Assembly (NCBI RefSeq): GCF_001010805.1
Contig: NZ_CP011477.1
Coordinates: 3,342,501 to 3,406,500 of the forward strand
Origin: Spongiibacter sp. IMCC21906
GTDB taxonomy: Bacteria > Pseudomonadota > Gammaproteobacteria > Pseudomonadales > Spongiibacteraceae
DNA length: 64,000 bases
Direction: 5' to 3'
Numbering within the stretch: the stretch's first letter is position 1; each line of letters begins with the position of its first letter. Position numbers and translations under genes: made by a program. Below are positions 1-8,915 of the stretch, piece after piece. The notes below the pieces were generated by a model. It was not told where the DNA came from. It saw only the letters and a program-made list of their open reading frames with translations, and did no database searches.

Positions 1-24
1 CATCTCCCGTTCGGTGTCGCGCTT

Positions 25-44
25 TGCGGAGCAAAGGCTCCGCA
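25..44. other. Hairpin downstream of dnaK
   Basis: An 8-bp perfect stem (25-32 with 37-44) and 4-nt loop lie just after the dnaK stop on the minus strand. There is no T-run after it in the dnaK direction. It could be an mRNA end-stabilising or processing hairpin between dnaK and whatever follows (dnaJ in most relatives, outside this window) rather than a true terminator. Confidence 0.35.
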
Positions 45-51
45 CCATCGC

Positions 52-1974
52 TTACTTCTTGTCGTCGTCTTTTACTTCTTCAAACTCAGCATCTACGACG
101 TCATCACTCGCGTCTTTGGGCTCAGCGTCAGACTCAGCACCTTGCGCTTGAGCGGCCTGCTCGGCATACATCTTCTCTGCCAAGCCACCAGAAGCTTCCG
201 TCAGCTTTTTGGTTGCCGCATCGATGGCTTCAACGTCGTCACCTTTAATGGCTTCGTCCACTTCGGTCAGCGCTGACTCAATAGCCGCCTTCTCGTCGTC
301 AGAGGCTTTATCCCCTGCCTCTTCCAAGGTTTTACGCGTCGCATTTGCCAAGCCTTCGGCTGTGTTTCGTGCGGTAACCAATGCTTCAAACTGTTTATCC
401 GCTTCAGCATTCGCTTCGGCATCACGAACCATCTTCTCGATTTCGCCCTCATCCAAACCACTGGATGCGGTGATGCGAATAGACTGCTCTTTGCCAGTTG
501 CCTTGTCTTTGGCCGACACATGCAAGATGCCGTTGGCGTCGATATCGAAGGTCACTTCAATTTGTGGCAAGCCCCGTGGCGAAGGTGGAATATCTGCCAG
601 GTCAAAACGACCCAGTGACTTATTCGCTGACGCCTGCTTGCGCTCACCCTGAACAACGTGAATGGTCACCGCAGTCTGGTTGTCTTCTGCCGTTGAAAAC
701 ACCTGAGATTTCTTGGTAGGAATCGTGGTGTTTTTCTCAATCAGCGGCGTTGCCACGCCGCCCATGGTTTCAATACCCAAGGTCAGTGGCGTCACGTCCA
801 ACAGCAATACGTCTTTTACATCGCCAGACAATACCGCACCCTGCAGAGCCGCACCCATGGCAACCGCTTCATCGGGGTTAACATCTTTACGAGGCTCTTT
901 GCCAAAGAACTCAGAAACCTTGGCTTGCACCATTGGCATCCGGGTCTGACCACCCACCAAAATCACTTCATCAATTTCGCTGGCAGACAAATTGGCGTCT
1001 TTCAAGGCTACCTTCATCGGCTCGAGTGAACGCTTAACCAGCTCCTCAACAAGCGATTCCAGCTTGGCGCGGCTCAACTTCACCACCAAGTGTTTAGGGC
1101 CCGTCGCATCGGCCGTAATATAAGGCAGGTTCACCTCAGTTTGCTGACTGGAAGACAACTCGATCTTAGCCTTCTCAGCCGCTTCTTTCAGACGCTGCAC
1201 TGCCAAGGAATCGCCTTTCAGGTCGATACCGTTTTCTTTCTTAAACTCTTCCGCCAGATAATCAATCAGGCGCATATCAAAGTCTTCACCACCTAGGAAG
1301 GTGTCACCGTTGGTCGACAGCACTTCAAACTGGTGCTCGCCATCCACTTCGGCAATTTCAATAATAGAAATATCGAAGGTACCACCACCCAAGTCATATA
1401 CCGCAACCGTGCGATCACCTTTGGCCTTGTCCATGCCGTAAGCCAAGGCTGCAGCGGTGGGCTCGTTAATGATGCGCTTTACTTCCAGACCCGCAATACG
1501 GCCAGCATCTTTCGTCGCCTGACGCTGAGAGTCATTAAAGTAAGCAGGCACAGTGATAACGGCCTCGGTAACTTTCTCACCCAGATAGTCTTCAGCGGTT
1601 TTCTTCATTTTCTTCAGCACTTCAGCTGAAATCTGCGGGGGGGCCATTTTCTCGCCCTTCACTTCAACCCACGCATCGCCGTTGTCCGCTTTGCAGATGC
1701 CATAAGGCACCATTTTGATATCTTTTTGAACAACATCGTCTTCAAAGCGGCGGCCAATCAGGCGCTTAACCGCATACAGCGTGTTGTTAGGGTTAGTCAC
1801 TGCCTGGCGCTTGGCGCTTTGACCAACCAGAATTTCGTTGTCATCTGTGTAAGCAACAATAGAAGGCGTCGTCCGAGTACCTTCTGCATTCTCGATAACC
1901 TTAACCTTGTCACCGTCCATCACGGCAACACAGGAATTGGTCGTTCCTAAGTCAATACCAATGATTTTAGCCAT
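52..1974 (-). CDS. dnaK: Chaperone DnaK (Hsp70)
   Basis: This is the cytoplasmic ATP-driven Hsp70 chaperone that folds and protects proteins with GrpE and DnaJ. At 640 aa it has the usual length. The N-terminal actin-like ATPase shows the phosphate-binding loop IDLGTTNS near residue 7 and DLGGGTFD near 194. The substrate-binding part carries [14 protein letters not shown] near 393. The C-terminal tail is acidic with EEVKDDDKK. The start is fixed by a purine-rich ribosome site (GGAGAACGA) just before ATG 1974. It lies downstream of grpE on the same strand with about 120 bp between, which holds a possible second heat-shock promoter. Identity is certain. Confidence 0.99.
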   Translation of the reverse strand: MAKIIGIDLGTTNSCVAVMDGDKVKVIENAEGTRTTPSIVAYTDDNEILVGQSAKRQAVTNPNNTLYAVKRLIGRRFEDDVVQKDIKMVPYGICKADNGDAWVEVKGEKMAPPQISAEVLKKMKKTAEDYLGEKVTEAVITVPAYFNDSQRQATKDAGRIAGLEVKRIINEPTAAALAYGMDKAKGDRTVAVYDLGGGTFDISIIEIAEVDGEHQFEVLSTNGDTFLGGEDFDMRLIDYLAEEFKKENGIDLKGDSLAVQRLKEAAEKAKIELSSSQQTEVNLPYITADATGPKHLVVKLSRAKLESLVEELVKRSLEPMKVALKDANLSASEIDEVILVGGQTRMPMVQAKVSEFFGKEPRKDVNPDEAVAMGAALQGAVLSGDVKDVLLLDVTPLTLGIETMGGVATPLIEKNTTIPTKKSQVFSTAEDNQTAVTIHVVQGERKQASANKSLGRFDLADIPPSPRGLPQIEVTFDIDANGILHVSAKDKATGKEQSIRITASSGLDEGEIEKMVRDAEANAEADKQFEALVTARNTAEGLANATRKTLEEAGDKASDDEKAAIESALTEVDEAIKGDDVEAIDAATKKLTEASGGLAEKMYAEQAAQAQGAESDAEPKDASDDVVDAEFEEVKDDDKK

Positions 1975-2032
1975 GTTCGTTCTCCGCTTTTCTCATTCGC
2001 CGCTGTCGGCGTAAAAACTGTCTTGTTGCTAG

Positions 2033-2060
2033 ATATTGGCCCGTTTCGCCAAACTTCAAG
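2033..2060 (-). promoter_or_regulatory. Possible sigma-32 promoter of dnaK
   Basis: Read on the minus strand, CTTGAAG (2060-2054) is a six-of-seven match to the sigma-32 -35 box CTTGAAA. About 14 bases later comes CCAATAT, a weaker match to CCCCATNT. The position, about 60-85 bp before the dnaK start, fits. The grpE site is much stronger, so this one is tentative. Confidence 0.4.
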
Positions 2061-2093
2061 TCTGATCGGGCCGCTAATTCAAAAAAATCTGCT

Positions 2094-2651
2094 TTAGGGG
2101 GCCTTAGCCACCACCACCATCGCCGCTCTCAGCAAGCGACCATTGAGGGTGTAACCTTTCTGCATCACTTCGATAACAGTATTGGGCTCAGCATCAGGGC
2201 TGGGCACCATTGCCATCGCTTGGTGATATTCAGGATTAAAAGGCTCGCCAGTCGGGTCAACCGCCTCAACATTATGTTTTGCCAACGCATCGGTTAATCC
2301 CTTTAAGGTCAGATCAACCCCTTCCAGCATCGGCTTTAGGTCGTCATTGCTCCGATCCGCAGATGAAAGCGCTCGATCCAAGTTATCCACCACCGTCAGC
2401 ATGTCACCGGCAAATTTCTCAAGGGCAAACTTCTTGGCATTTTCGGCATCTTTCTCTGCCCGACGCCGAGCATTTTGCGCTTCAGCAGCGGCGCGCAGCG
2501 CCTGCTCTTTCGCGTCTGCCGCTTCTTGTTTAGCGGCCTCCAGCTGCGCCTCAAGGCTCAACTCTTCGTTGGATTCCACGGCCTCTTCCGGGGCCTCTGG
2601 CTCAAGTTGAGCTTCGTCTTCAATTGGGTTTTTGTCTTGCTCCTCAGCCAC
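2094..2651 (-). CDS. grpE: GrpE, nucleotide exchange factor of DnaK
   Basis: GrpE releases ADP from DnaK and acts as a thermosensor of the chaperone cycle. The frame is open much further upstream, but the real start is probably GTG at 2651 (Val-Ala-Glu-Glu-Gln), because GGAG lies 8 bases before it and a perfect sigma-32 promoter lies upstream inside the longer frame. This gives 185 aa. The N-terminal third is acidic and disordered, followed by a long coiled coil rich in Ala, Glu and Lys and a C-terminal beta domain ending in the family signature [16 protein letters not shown]. It lies directly before dnaK. Confidence 0.97.
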   Translation of the reverse strand: MAEEQDKNPIEDEAQLEPEAPEEAVESNEELSLEAQLEAAKQEAADAKEQALRAAAEAQNARRRAEKDAENAKKFALEKFAGDMLTVVDNLDRALSSADRSNDDLKPMLEGVDLTLKGLTDALAKHNVEAVDPTGEPFNPEYHQAMAMVPSPDAEPNTVIEVMQKGYTLNGRLLRAAMVVVAKAP

Positions 2652-2707
2652 GCTACATTCTCCATTAAGGGCAAAAAAATAGCGGCGATAGTGCCGCGAT
2701 GATTGAA

Positions 2708-2735
2708 ATATGGGGTTAACCCTCTTCTTTTCAAG
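2708..2735 (-). promoter_or_regulatory. Sigma-32 heat-shock promoter of grpE
   Basis: On the minus strand CTTGAAA (2735-2729), a 13-base spacer and CCCCATAT (2715-2708) match the sigma-32 consensus CTTGAAA-N11-14-CCCCATNT at every defined position. It lies about 57 bp before the GTG start of grpE, so the grpE-dnaK pair should be heat induced. Confidence 0.88.
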
Positions 2736-2793
2736 GCAAGCGCAGATAATTTTCATTGAAGCCGGACGAAGGACTTGTCGACAGGCATAAAAA

Positions 2794-2813
2794 TACTGTA
2801 CAAATATACAGAC
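2794..2813 (+). promoter_or_regulatory. LexA (SOS) box before recN
   Basis: The palindrome CTGTACAAATATACAG (2796-2811) fits the gammaproteobacterial LexA operator CTGT-N8-ACAG with an AT-rich centre and TA before it. It lies about 50 bp upstream of the recN ATG at 2864. recN is a classical strongly SOS-induced gene, so the site and gene agree. Confidence 0.9.
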
Positions 2814-2863
2814 AAGTACCAAACGCAATGATTAACCCATCACCACTATTCAGGTTGCGCCAT

Positions 2864-4531
2864 ATGCTGACCCATCTGAGCATCAGTAACTACGCTATTA
2901 CCGAGCGGTTAGAAATTGAACTAAACAAAGGTATGACTGTACTGACCGGCGAAACCGGCGCAGGTAAGTCGATTATGCTCGATGCCCTGGGCCTGGCGCT
3001 GGGTGACCGGGCAGATAGCAGTATTGTCCGCACTGGGGCAGATCGGGCAGATATTCACGCCACCTTTGATATCAGCAACATTCCAGCTGCGAAGCAGTGG
3101 CTAGAACAACGCGAGCTGATCAGCGGCGACGACTGCCTGCTGCGCCGAGTCATCACCAGCGAGGGACGCTCCCGAGGCTTCATTAATGGCCAGCCAAGCA
3201 CCCTGCAAGACATGCGAGAATTGGGCGGCCGGCTCATCGACATTCACAGCCAACACGCCCACCAATCGCTGCTAAAAAAACCTTATCAACGCCGCTTGCT
3301 GGATGCCTTTTCCCAATCAAGCCAGCTCTGCGACAGCGCGCATCAACATTATCTTGAATACCAGAGCGTCAGCAAAACCCTGGACAAACTAGAAAACCAG
3401 CAGGCCGAGCACCACGCCCAAGAACAACTGCTACGCTACCAGCTCGACGAGCTTGAGCGGCTGGGACTGCACACCGGCGAAGTTGAAGAACTGGAATCCC
3501 TCCAACAGCAGCTGGCCAATGCCGAGCAAATTCTCAGCGCCAACCACCACAGCTTGGCGCTGTGTAAAGAAGGCGAGGTCAATGCACTGGGAGTCATACA
3601 CCAAGCCTTGTCATCACTGCAAAGCGGCGATTATCAACACCCCGCACAAGCCAACGCTTCGCAATTACTGGAAACCGCAAAAATTCAAATTGAAGAAGCG
3701 GCAAGGGAGCTGCAACAGGTTATTGATGCCACCGAAGTCGACCCCGGCCGACTACAAGAAGTCGAAGAACGACTGGACAGCATTTACCAAACCGCCCGCA
3801 AACACAAAATCCAGCCTGAAGAACTGATCGCGCTACAGCAAAACCTCAGCGAGCAGCTCGACGGACTCGACGCCAGCGATGAAAAACTCGATCAGCTGCG
3901 CAAACAGCGAGACCAAGCCTTACGCGACTACCAGAAGACGGCATCAGCTCTCAGCGACAAACGCGCCAAAGGCGCTGCCAAAATGAAAAAAGAAGTTGAA
4001 AAACAGCTTTCTGCACTGGCCATGAAGCACTGCCAGTTGGAGCTAGCGTTATCCACCTTAGAGAAAGACCAAGCCCACCCCTACGGCCAAGAAGAAGTCG
4101 AAATTCTGCTGAGCACGAACCCCGGCGCACCCAAAGGGCCTCTCAACAAAATTGCCTCTGGTGGCGAATTGTCTCGAATCAGCCTGGCCATCCAAGTGGT
4201 GACCGCTCAAGTTGCCGCCGTCCCTACCGTGGTTTTTGACGAAGTAGATGTCGGTATCGGCGGCGCCACGGCAGAAGTCGTCGGCCAGCTACTGAACACC
4301 CTAGGCACCCGCAGCCAAGTTTTATGCGTAACGCACCAAGCCCAGGTTGCCAGTCAGGGCGACCACCATATTCGCGTACAAAAAGTGGGGGACAGCAAAA
4401 AGCTGCGCACTGAGCTTAGTCACTTGAGCAGTGATGAAAAAATCGAGGAAATAGCCAGAATGCTCGGTGGTATTGCCATTACCGAAAACACCCTGGCCCA
4501 TGCCAAAGAAATGCTGGGTACCCAACACTAA
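2864..4531 (+). CDS. recN: DNA repair protein RecN
   Basis: RecN is an SMC-like ATPase that acts early in double-strand break repair. The start is set at ATG 2864 (MLTHLSISNYAI), which gives 555 aa, close to the E. coli protein. An upstream in-frame extension would cover the LexA operator and has no family similarity. The N-terminal Walker A GETGAGKS is at residues 29-36. The middle is a long coiled coil rich in Gln, Glu and Leu. The C-terminal half has the ABC signature SGGELSR followed by Walker B VVFDEVDVGIGG. It is divergent from grpE and convergent with fur. Confidence 0.97.
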   Translation: MLTHLSISNYAITERLEIELNKGMTVLTGETGAGKSIMLDALGLALGDRADSSIVRTGADRADIHATFDISNIPAAKQWLEQRELISGDDCLLRRVITSEGRSRGFINGQPSTLQDMRELGGRLIDIHSQHAHQSLLKKPYQRRLLDAFSQSSQLCDSAHQHYLEYQSVSKTLDKLENQQAEHHAQEQLLRYQLDELERLGLHTGEVEELESLQQQLANAEQILSANHHSLALCKEGEVNALGVIHQALSSLQSGDYQHPAQANASQLLETAKIQIEEAARELQQVIDATEVDPGRLQEVEERLDSIYQTARKHKIQPEELIALQQNLSEQLDGLDASDEKLDQLRKQRDQALRDYQKTASALSDKRAKGAAKMKKEVEKQLSALAMKHCQLELALSTLEKDQAHPYGQEEVEILLSTNPGAPKGPLNKIASGGELSRISLAIQVVTAQVAAVPTVVFDEVDVGIGGATAEVVGQLLNTLGTRSQVLCVTHQAQVASQGDHHIRVQKVGDSKKLRTELSHLSSDEKIEEIARMLGGIAITENTLAHAKEMLGTQH

Positions 4532-4556
4532 CAACAGGCACCCGATACAGCCAAAG

Positions 4557-4580
4557 AAAAGCCGCATTGACTGCGGCCTT
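4557..4580. terminator. Weak hairpin between recN and fur
   Basis: GCCGCA-TTGAC-TGCGGC (4561-4577) follows an A-run and sits between the convergent recN and fur stops. It could end either transcript, but the stem is only six pairs and the T-run is poor. Confidence 0.4.
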
Positions 4581-4622
4581 CAACAATAACAGCAATATTA
4601 AACAGAAAATTTTGCGGAGAGC

Positions 4623-5039
4623 TTACTTTGCCTTGGGGCGCACATAGAGAACCAGACTGTGATCAACCAGCTCAAAGCCATGCTCTTTTACCAGCTCCTT
4701 CTGTCGCCGCTCAATAACTTCGTCATAAAACTCAACGACTGTACCGGTTTCCATGCAAACAATATGATCGTGATGTTCGCCTTTTGCCAACTCAAAAACC
4801 GAATGCCCCGCTTCAAAATTGTGGCGCACCACCAGTCCCGCGGCTTCAAATTGAGTTAACACACGATAGACCGTGGCCAAACCAACATCTTCACCCGACT
4901 CCATCAAAGCCCGATAAACATCCTCGGCACTAAAGTGCTGAGTCTCGGTCTCAGCTTGCTCAAGCAACTGCAAAATCTTGACCCGAGGCAGTGTCACCTT
5001 TAAACCGGCTTTACGTAGCTCCTGATTTTCTAGTGACAT
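4623..5039 (-). CDS. fur: Ferric uptake regulator Fur
   Basis: Fur is the Fe2+-sensing repressor of iron uptake genes. The likely start is ATG 5039 (MSLENQELRKAGLKVTLPR), giving 138 aa; the frame extends 15 codons further but without family similarity. The N-terminal winged helix contains LPRVKILQLLE and YRVLTQFEAAGLV. The dimerisation domain shows the metal ligands HHDHIVC. The second cysteine of the E. coli CxxC pair is Thr here (C-M-E-T), as in the Pseudomonas type that needs no structural CxxC zinc site. Divergent from bamE with 75 bp between, an arrangement seen in pseudomonads (fur-omlA). Confidence 0.97.
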   Translation of the reverse strand: MSLENQELRKAGLKVTLPRVKILQLLEQAETETQHFSAEDVYRALMESGEDVGLATVYRVLTQFEAAGLVVRHNFEAGHSVFELAKGEHHDHIVCMETGTVVEFYDEVIERRQKELVKEHGFELVDHSLVLYVRPKAK

Positions 5040-5114
5040 GTAGACTGACCTTCGCGTTGAGATTGAGAATGCGCTATTATCCACGCCTCTGCACGTGATT
5101 GGAACCCTGAAGAA

Positions 5115-5516
5115 ATGCTAAGACGTTTTGCCATAACAAGCCTATTGATAACTCTTGGCGCTTGTAGCTCCTTTGAGTTTCCCGGCGCGTATAAACTGGC
5201 CATTGACCAAGGCAACATTATTACTGGTGAAATGGTGTCACAACTGGAAGTTGGCATGAGCCGCAGCCAAGTTGAATACGTACTGGGAACACCGTTAATT
5301 CGCGACACGTTCTCGCCAAACCGTTGGGACTATTTGTATACCCTTGACGAGCGAGAAGGCAAAGTGGACCGCAATCAACTCAGCGTATTCTTTGAGAATG
5401 ACCGGGTCGCCCGCTTTGATACCAACGTTAAACCCGAAGATGAAAAGCCGCCAGCAAAAGCACCAGAAGAACTGCTAGAAGATGCAGAAGACGCTGCTGA
5501 CGACGCCGAAGAATAA
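5115..5516 (+). CDS. bamE: Outer membrane assembly lipoprotein BamE (SmpA/OmlA)
   Basis: BamE is the small lipoprotein of the BAM machine that folds outer-membrane beta barrels. The 133-aa product has a signal peptide ending in the lipobox LGAC with the acylated Cys at residue 17. The family core follows: GNIITGEMVSQLEVGMSRSQV, then GTPLIRDTF and a WDYLYTL strand. The C-terminal 25 residues are an acidic Asp/Glu/Ala tail that is not part of the BAM core. Its stop is only 3 bp from the stop of the convergent rnfH gene, leaving no room for a terminator. Confidence 0.95.
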   Translation: MLRRFAITSLLITLGACSSFEFPGAYKLAIDQGNIITGEMVSQLEVGMSRSQVEYVLGTPLIRDTFSPNRWDYLYTLDEREGKVDRNQLSVFFENDRVARFDTNVKPEDEKPPAKAPEELLEDAEDAADDAEE

Positions 5517-5519
5517 GAC

Positions 5520-5837
5520 TTATTTCTGAGCCTGGGCTTTTTCGGCTTTGACTCGTGCTGCTCGCTGCTTGCGAACCTCCTTGGGGTCGGCAATCAGCGG
5601 GCGGTAAATCTCTACCCTGTCTCCGTCTTCAACCAGCTGCTGCTCTGGCTTAGTCACGACCTTGCCAAACACGCCCAAGTCTGCCGACTCAATATCCAAC
5701 TCCGGAAACTGATTCTGCAAGCCAGCGCGCCTGGCGGCATCTCTTACCGTACACGCTTCGTTTAGCTCAAGCGCGACAATACGCTGCCGGTCAGGTAGCG
5801 CATAGGCCACCTCAACATGAAGGGTTTTATTGTCCAT
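5520..5837 (-). CDS. rnfH: RnfH family ubiquitin-like protein (UPF0125/RatB)
   Basis: A 105-aa protein of the RnfH/RatB family, with a beta-grasp fold and no settled molecular role. The family pattern is visible in VEVAYALPDRQRI near the N-terminus and the central DLGVFGKVVTKPEQQLVEDGDRVEIYRPL. The C-terminus is a Lys/Ala-rich tail. It overlaps the end of ratA by 11 bp, the usual ratA-rnfH pair next to smpB and bamE. Confidence 0.9.
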   Translation of the reverse strand: MDNKTLHVEVAYALPDRQRIVALELNEACTVRDAARRAGLQNQFPELDIESADLGVFGKVVTKPEQQLVEDGDRVEIYRPLIADPKEVRKQRAARVKAEKAQAQK

Positions 5838-6261
5838 GTAACTCCTTAGCCCTTTTCACAACCGCATCTACTAAATTATTTGCCACCGAATTAAACAGCT
5901 GTTTAGTCGCGGCACCAACCAATTTCCCCGCCAGCGAAAAACGTAACTGCAGGGTCACTTTACAGGCAGCCTCACTTAGCGGTAATAACAGCCACTCGCC
6001 CTCTAGGCTATCGAAGGGACCATCAAGCAACTTCAAACCAACCCGACGGGGCGGTTCCAGGGTATTGAGGGTGGTAAAGCTCAAACGGATACCCGCCCGG
6101 GCCAAATCCAGCCTGGCCTCCATCATATCTTCATCTTGACGAAGCACTTCAGCGCCAGTGCAGCCATCCATAAACTCAGGGTAAGCCTTCACGTCATTGA
6201 TCAAATTGTAGATCAGGTCCGCAGGGTACGGCAGCAATGCACTACGGCGGATTTCTGTCAT
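5827..6261 (-). CDS. ratA: RatA-type START-domain protein (ubiquinone-binding, COQ10-like)
   Basis: A 144-aa polyketide-cyclase/START-like protein. Homologues are E. coli RatA and eukaryotic COQ10, which bind ubiquinone and support respiration; the toxin role claimed for RatA is debated. The start MTEIRRSALLPYPADLIYNLINDV is typical, with YPEFMDGCTGAEVL next and a conserved C-terminal helix FNSVANNLVDAVVKRAKEL. It is followed at once by rnfH on the same strand and preceded by the symporter gene only 10 bp upstream. Confidence 0.92.
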   Translation of the reverse strand: MTEIRRSALLPYPADLIYNLINDVKAYPEFMDGCTGAEVLRQDEDMMEARLDLARAGIRLSFTTLNTLEPPRRVGLKLLDGPFDSLEGEWLLLPLSEAACKVTLQLRFSLAGKLVGAATKQLFNSVANNLVDAVVKRAKELHGQ

Positions 6262-6271
6262 TTGCGATTCC

Positions 6272-7639
6272 TCAAGCCACTCGCTGATAAAGGCCGACCA
6301 CTAACACGGCCAGTAATGCTGGCGGCGCAATATACCGCAACAAAGCCTGCCATAGCCAAAAAAAGCCATTATCCAACCAGTGATCTCGCACACCGTAAAC
6401 CCGCTTTGGCACTCGCCATGCGGCAAACATGACAAAACAAAAGCCACACAATGGCAGCAAAATATGGGCTGCCACAATGTCTAGATATTCCATAAAACTC
6501 AGCGACGCCCATTGCAGCTCGCTGTCTGGCGCCAGAGAACTGATAGAGATATCGCCCAACAGCAACAGCACGCTACCAGCGCACAGAGCTGCCGCCCAAC
6601 GACTCAGGCGCCAACGCTCAACCAAATAAGCCACCGACGGCTCCAACAGGGCCACCACCGTCGTCAGCGCGAGAATGGACAGCATTAAATACGTGGCAAC
6701 ACCAAAAATATCGCCAAAGGCAAGATTCACAAACGTGTAGGGCAAGCTAATAAACAGCAATGAGGGCCCTGGACCGGCAACGATATGCTGGTCCAGCACT
6801 AGCGCTAATACCGCAAATCCCCCCAGCAGCATCAGTGCAGTATCTAAAAACGCTAACGAAAAAAGCTGTCTTGAGACGGAACGGCCCGAAGGAAAATACG
6901 CGCCATACGCCATTAATGCACCGGTGGCGATACTCAAGGTATAAAAAGACTGCCGGAGCGCCGAAAATACCCCCTGCCAACCAAAGTCATCCCAACGGAA
7001 ATCAAACAGCCAGCTTAATGCGCCGGCAAAATCCCCCAAGCTATAGGCGTAATACACCACAAATAACAAGGCAATAATCATCACCGGCAGCAAAACCCGC
7101 AGCGCCACGGCCATGCCTCGAATCACGCTCAAAGAAGACAGGGCCACCGCAGCAGCAATAAACACTCGCTGCCAAAAGCGCATTTGCTCTGGCGAGCTCA
7201 TTAACATTTGAAATTCGTCGGCGACGGTTTCTAAACTGGCAGCGGCCATATGCTCGGCGGGAAGTTTAGGGATATACGCCAACAACCAGCCAGCAACCAC
7301 GCTGTAATTAGCCGCCAACAACAGTGCCGCCACCGCAGCCATTTGCGGCAACAAGACCCAGTGGCGACTGGCCTTGGCAAAATGCACCAGCTGGTCGACC
7401 GAGTGAACCGGGTTAGCCCGCCCCCGCACAGCAATGCGCACTTCCGCCACCGCCACCGGCAACATAACCAAAAGTAAAAATCCGCAATATGCCAATAAAT
7501 ACAGACCACCGCCGTACTCGCCCATTTCAAATGGCGTTCGCCAATAGTCCCCCAGCCCCATGGCCAATGCCGTGGCTGCCGCGAGAAAAGTCCAACGGCT
7601 GGACCAAATTCCTTGTACCTTGCGTTTTTTCAATGCCAT
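6272..7639 (-). CDS. Sodium:neurotransmitter symporter family (NSS/SNF) transporter
   Basis: An inner-membrane Na+-coupled transporter of the LeuT fold, probably for an amino acid or similar small solute; the substrate cannot be told. From ATG 7639 (MALKKRKVQGIWSSRW) it has 455 aa and about eleven to twelve hydrophobic segments. The family TM1 motif is AMGLGDYWRTPFEMGEYGGG, the equivalent of GLGNxWRFPY. The frame is open for 26 codons further upstream without family similarity. It lies between smpB (divergent) and ratA (same strand), where many relatives have no transporter, so it may be a lineage-specific insertion. Confidence 0.85.
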   Translation of the reverse strand: MALKKRKVQGIWSSRWTFLAAATALAMGLGDYWRTPFEMGEYGGGLYLLAYCGFLLLVMLPVAVAEVRIAVRGRANPVHSVDQLVHFAKASRHWVLLPQMAAVAALLLAANYSVVAGWLLAYIPKLPAEHMAAASLETVADEFQMLMSSPEQMRFWQRVFIAAAVALSSLSVIRGMAVALRVLLPVMIIALLFVVYYAYSLGDFAGALSWLFDFRWDDFGWQGVFSALRQSFYTLSIATGALMAYGAYFPSGRSVSRQLFSLAFLDTALMLLGGFAVLALVLDQHIVAGPGPSLLFISLPYTFVNLAFGDIFGVATYLMLSILALTTVVALLEPSVAYLVERWRLSRWAAALCAGSVLLLLGDISISSLAPDSELQWASLSFMEYLDIVAAHILLPLCGFCFVMFAAWRVPKRVYGVRDHWLDNGFFWLWQALLRYIAPPALLAVLVVGLYQRVA

Positions 7640-7819
7640 GGGGTGGCAAAATCCTTTCTTTGAAGCAGCGGTCTTTTTACCTGAGCCCACTCGCTTTTGC
7701 CAGCCAAGCAACAACATCTATACTCCGCACTGCCGCCCATCTCAATCAAGCGAAGGAAGCTAACTCAACAATCCTGGGCATTTTGACTGGCAATCTGGGC
7801 CAATTGACGCTTTTTCTGC

Positions 7820-7841
7820 CACTCTTTGCATGCAAAGAGTG
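7820..7841. promoter_or_regulatory. Perfect 22-bp palindrome upstream of smpB
   Basis: Eleven-base arms meet with no spacer around GCATGC (left arm CACTCTTTGCA). It lies 33-54 bp before the smpB start and in the space divergent to the symporter gene. The form suggests a protein operator rather than an RNA hairpin; the factor is unknown. Confidence 0.45.
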
Positions 7842-7861
7842 TTAAGCGATGCATCTAGCCT

Positions 7862-7867
7862 TATAAT
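7862..7867 (+). promoter_or_regulatory. TATAAT -10 element abutting smpB
   Basis: A perfect -10 hexamer whose expected start point (7874-7875) falls on the smpB ATG. No clear -35 is seen at the right distance and no ribosome-binding purine run precedes the ATG. A leaderless transcript is possible. Confidence 0.4.
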
Positions 7868-7874
7868 CGCCAGC

Positions 7875-8354
7875 ATGAGTAAAAAGAAACCTAATGCATC
7901 AAGCGGCACTATCGCCCTAAACAAACGCGCGCGACACGACTACAGCATCAGCGACCGCTACGAAGCTGGCGTGTCCCTGCAAGGCTGGGAAGTAAAAAGC
8001 CTGCGAGAAAGCAAAGTGCAAATCACTGACACTTACGTGGTGTTAAAAGATGATGAAGCTTTTTTGATCGGCATGAATATAAGCCCTCTGCTTAGCGCGT
8101 CGACCCACTTTGTCACTGACCCCATTCGCACCCGCAAGCTGCTGCTGCACCGCAAAGAGCTGGACAAGCTGTTTGAAGCCACCCAGCAAAAAGGCTACAC
8201 CTGCGTGTGCACCGCACTGTACTGGAAGAAGCATCTCATTAAAGCAGAGATAGGACTGGCCAAAGGCAAAAAGGACCACGACAAACGGGAAACCGAAAAA
8301 TCCCGGGACTGGGACCGACAGAAGCAGCGCTTGCTGCGCCAAAATAACGCCTAA
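7875..8354 (+). CDS. smpB: SsrA-binding protein SmpB
   Basis: SmpB binds tmRNA and delivers it to stalled ribosomes for trans-translation. The start [19 protein letters not shown] at 7875 gives 159 aa. The oligonucleotide-binding barrel shows the family motifs [20 protein letters not shown] and [17 protein letters not shown]. The basic C-terminal tail [20 protein letters not shown] is the part that enters the decoding site. No tmRNA (ssrA) gene was found beside it in this window. There is no visible Shine-Dalgarno sequence, while a -10 box lies only 7 bases upstream. Confidence 0.97.
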   Translation: MSKKKPNASSGTIALNKRARHDYSISDRYEAGVSLQGWEVKSLRESKVQITDTYVVLKDDEAFLIGMNISPLLSASTHFVTDPIRTRKLLLHRKELDKLFEATQQKGYTCVCTALYWKKHLIKAEIGLAKGKKDHDKRETEKSRDWDRQKQRLLRQNNA

Positions 8355-8372
8355 CGTCAGCGCCACTATGCT

Positions 8373-8873
8373 ATGAAAACTCTCTACCTGTTACGACACG
8401 CAAAATCCGACTGGAACGGCGACAAAAAGCTCGATGATGCGCAGCGACCGCTAAGCAAACGCGGCAAACGTGATTGCCAACTCATCGCCAATGAACTTGA
8501 ACAGCAAAAACGCCGCTTCAATAAGGTTTACTGTAGTTCTGCCATCAGAGCCAGAGAAACCCTGGCTCGATTTCAAGCAGAGTCTTCCGTGTTTGACGAT
8601 GCTGACATCAATATTCAAGACGAGCTGTATACCTTTGATGCATCCGCACTGCTAAACACCCTCAAAGAGCTCCCCCAAGAACAAGACAATGCCGTTGTGA
8701 TTGGCCACAATCCCGCTATGGCCGAACTCGCCGAGCAACTGTGCGACGGCAGCATTGGCCACGTCGGCACCGCAACATTTATAGAACTTCACGCCAACGT
8801 AGAATACTGGGATCAACTTCGAGGAGACTGCGCCAAGCTTGTCGAGATTTTACGGCCCAAGTATTTTCGCTAA
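8373..8873 (+). CDS. SixA-type histidine phosphatase
   Basis: A 166-aa member of the histidine phosphatase (phosphoglycerate mutase-like) superfamily, SixA branch, which removes phosphate from phosphohistidine or other small substrates. The catalytic RHA motif is LLRHAKSDW with His9. The second His lies in VVIGHNPAMAELAEQL. SRAIRARET-like substrate residues are visible as SSAIRARETL. It starts 18 bp after smpB and could share its transcript. The physiological partner is not evident. Confidence 0.88.
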   Translation: MKTLYLLRHAKSDWNGDKKLDDAQRPLSKRGKRDCQLIANELEQQKRRFNKVYCSSAIRARETLARFQAESSVFDDADINIQDELYTFDASALLNTLKELPQEQDNAVVIGHNPAMAELAEQLCDGSIGHVGTATFIELHANVEYWDQLRGDCAKLVEILRPKYFR

Positions 8874-8915
8874 TCATTTGACTCACCAACCGTACTGCAA
8901 GGACGCCTTGACCAC

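Noticed and set aside
5040-5114. Fur box between fur and bamE
   Set aside because: The best stretch, ending in CTATTATC, matches fewer than half of the 19 consensus positions.
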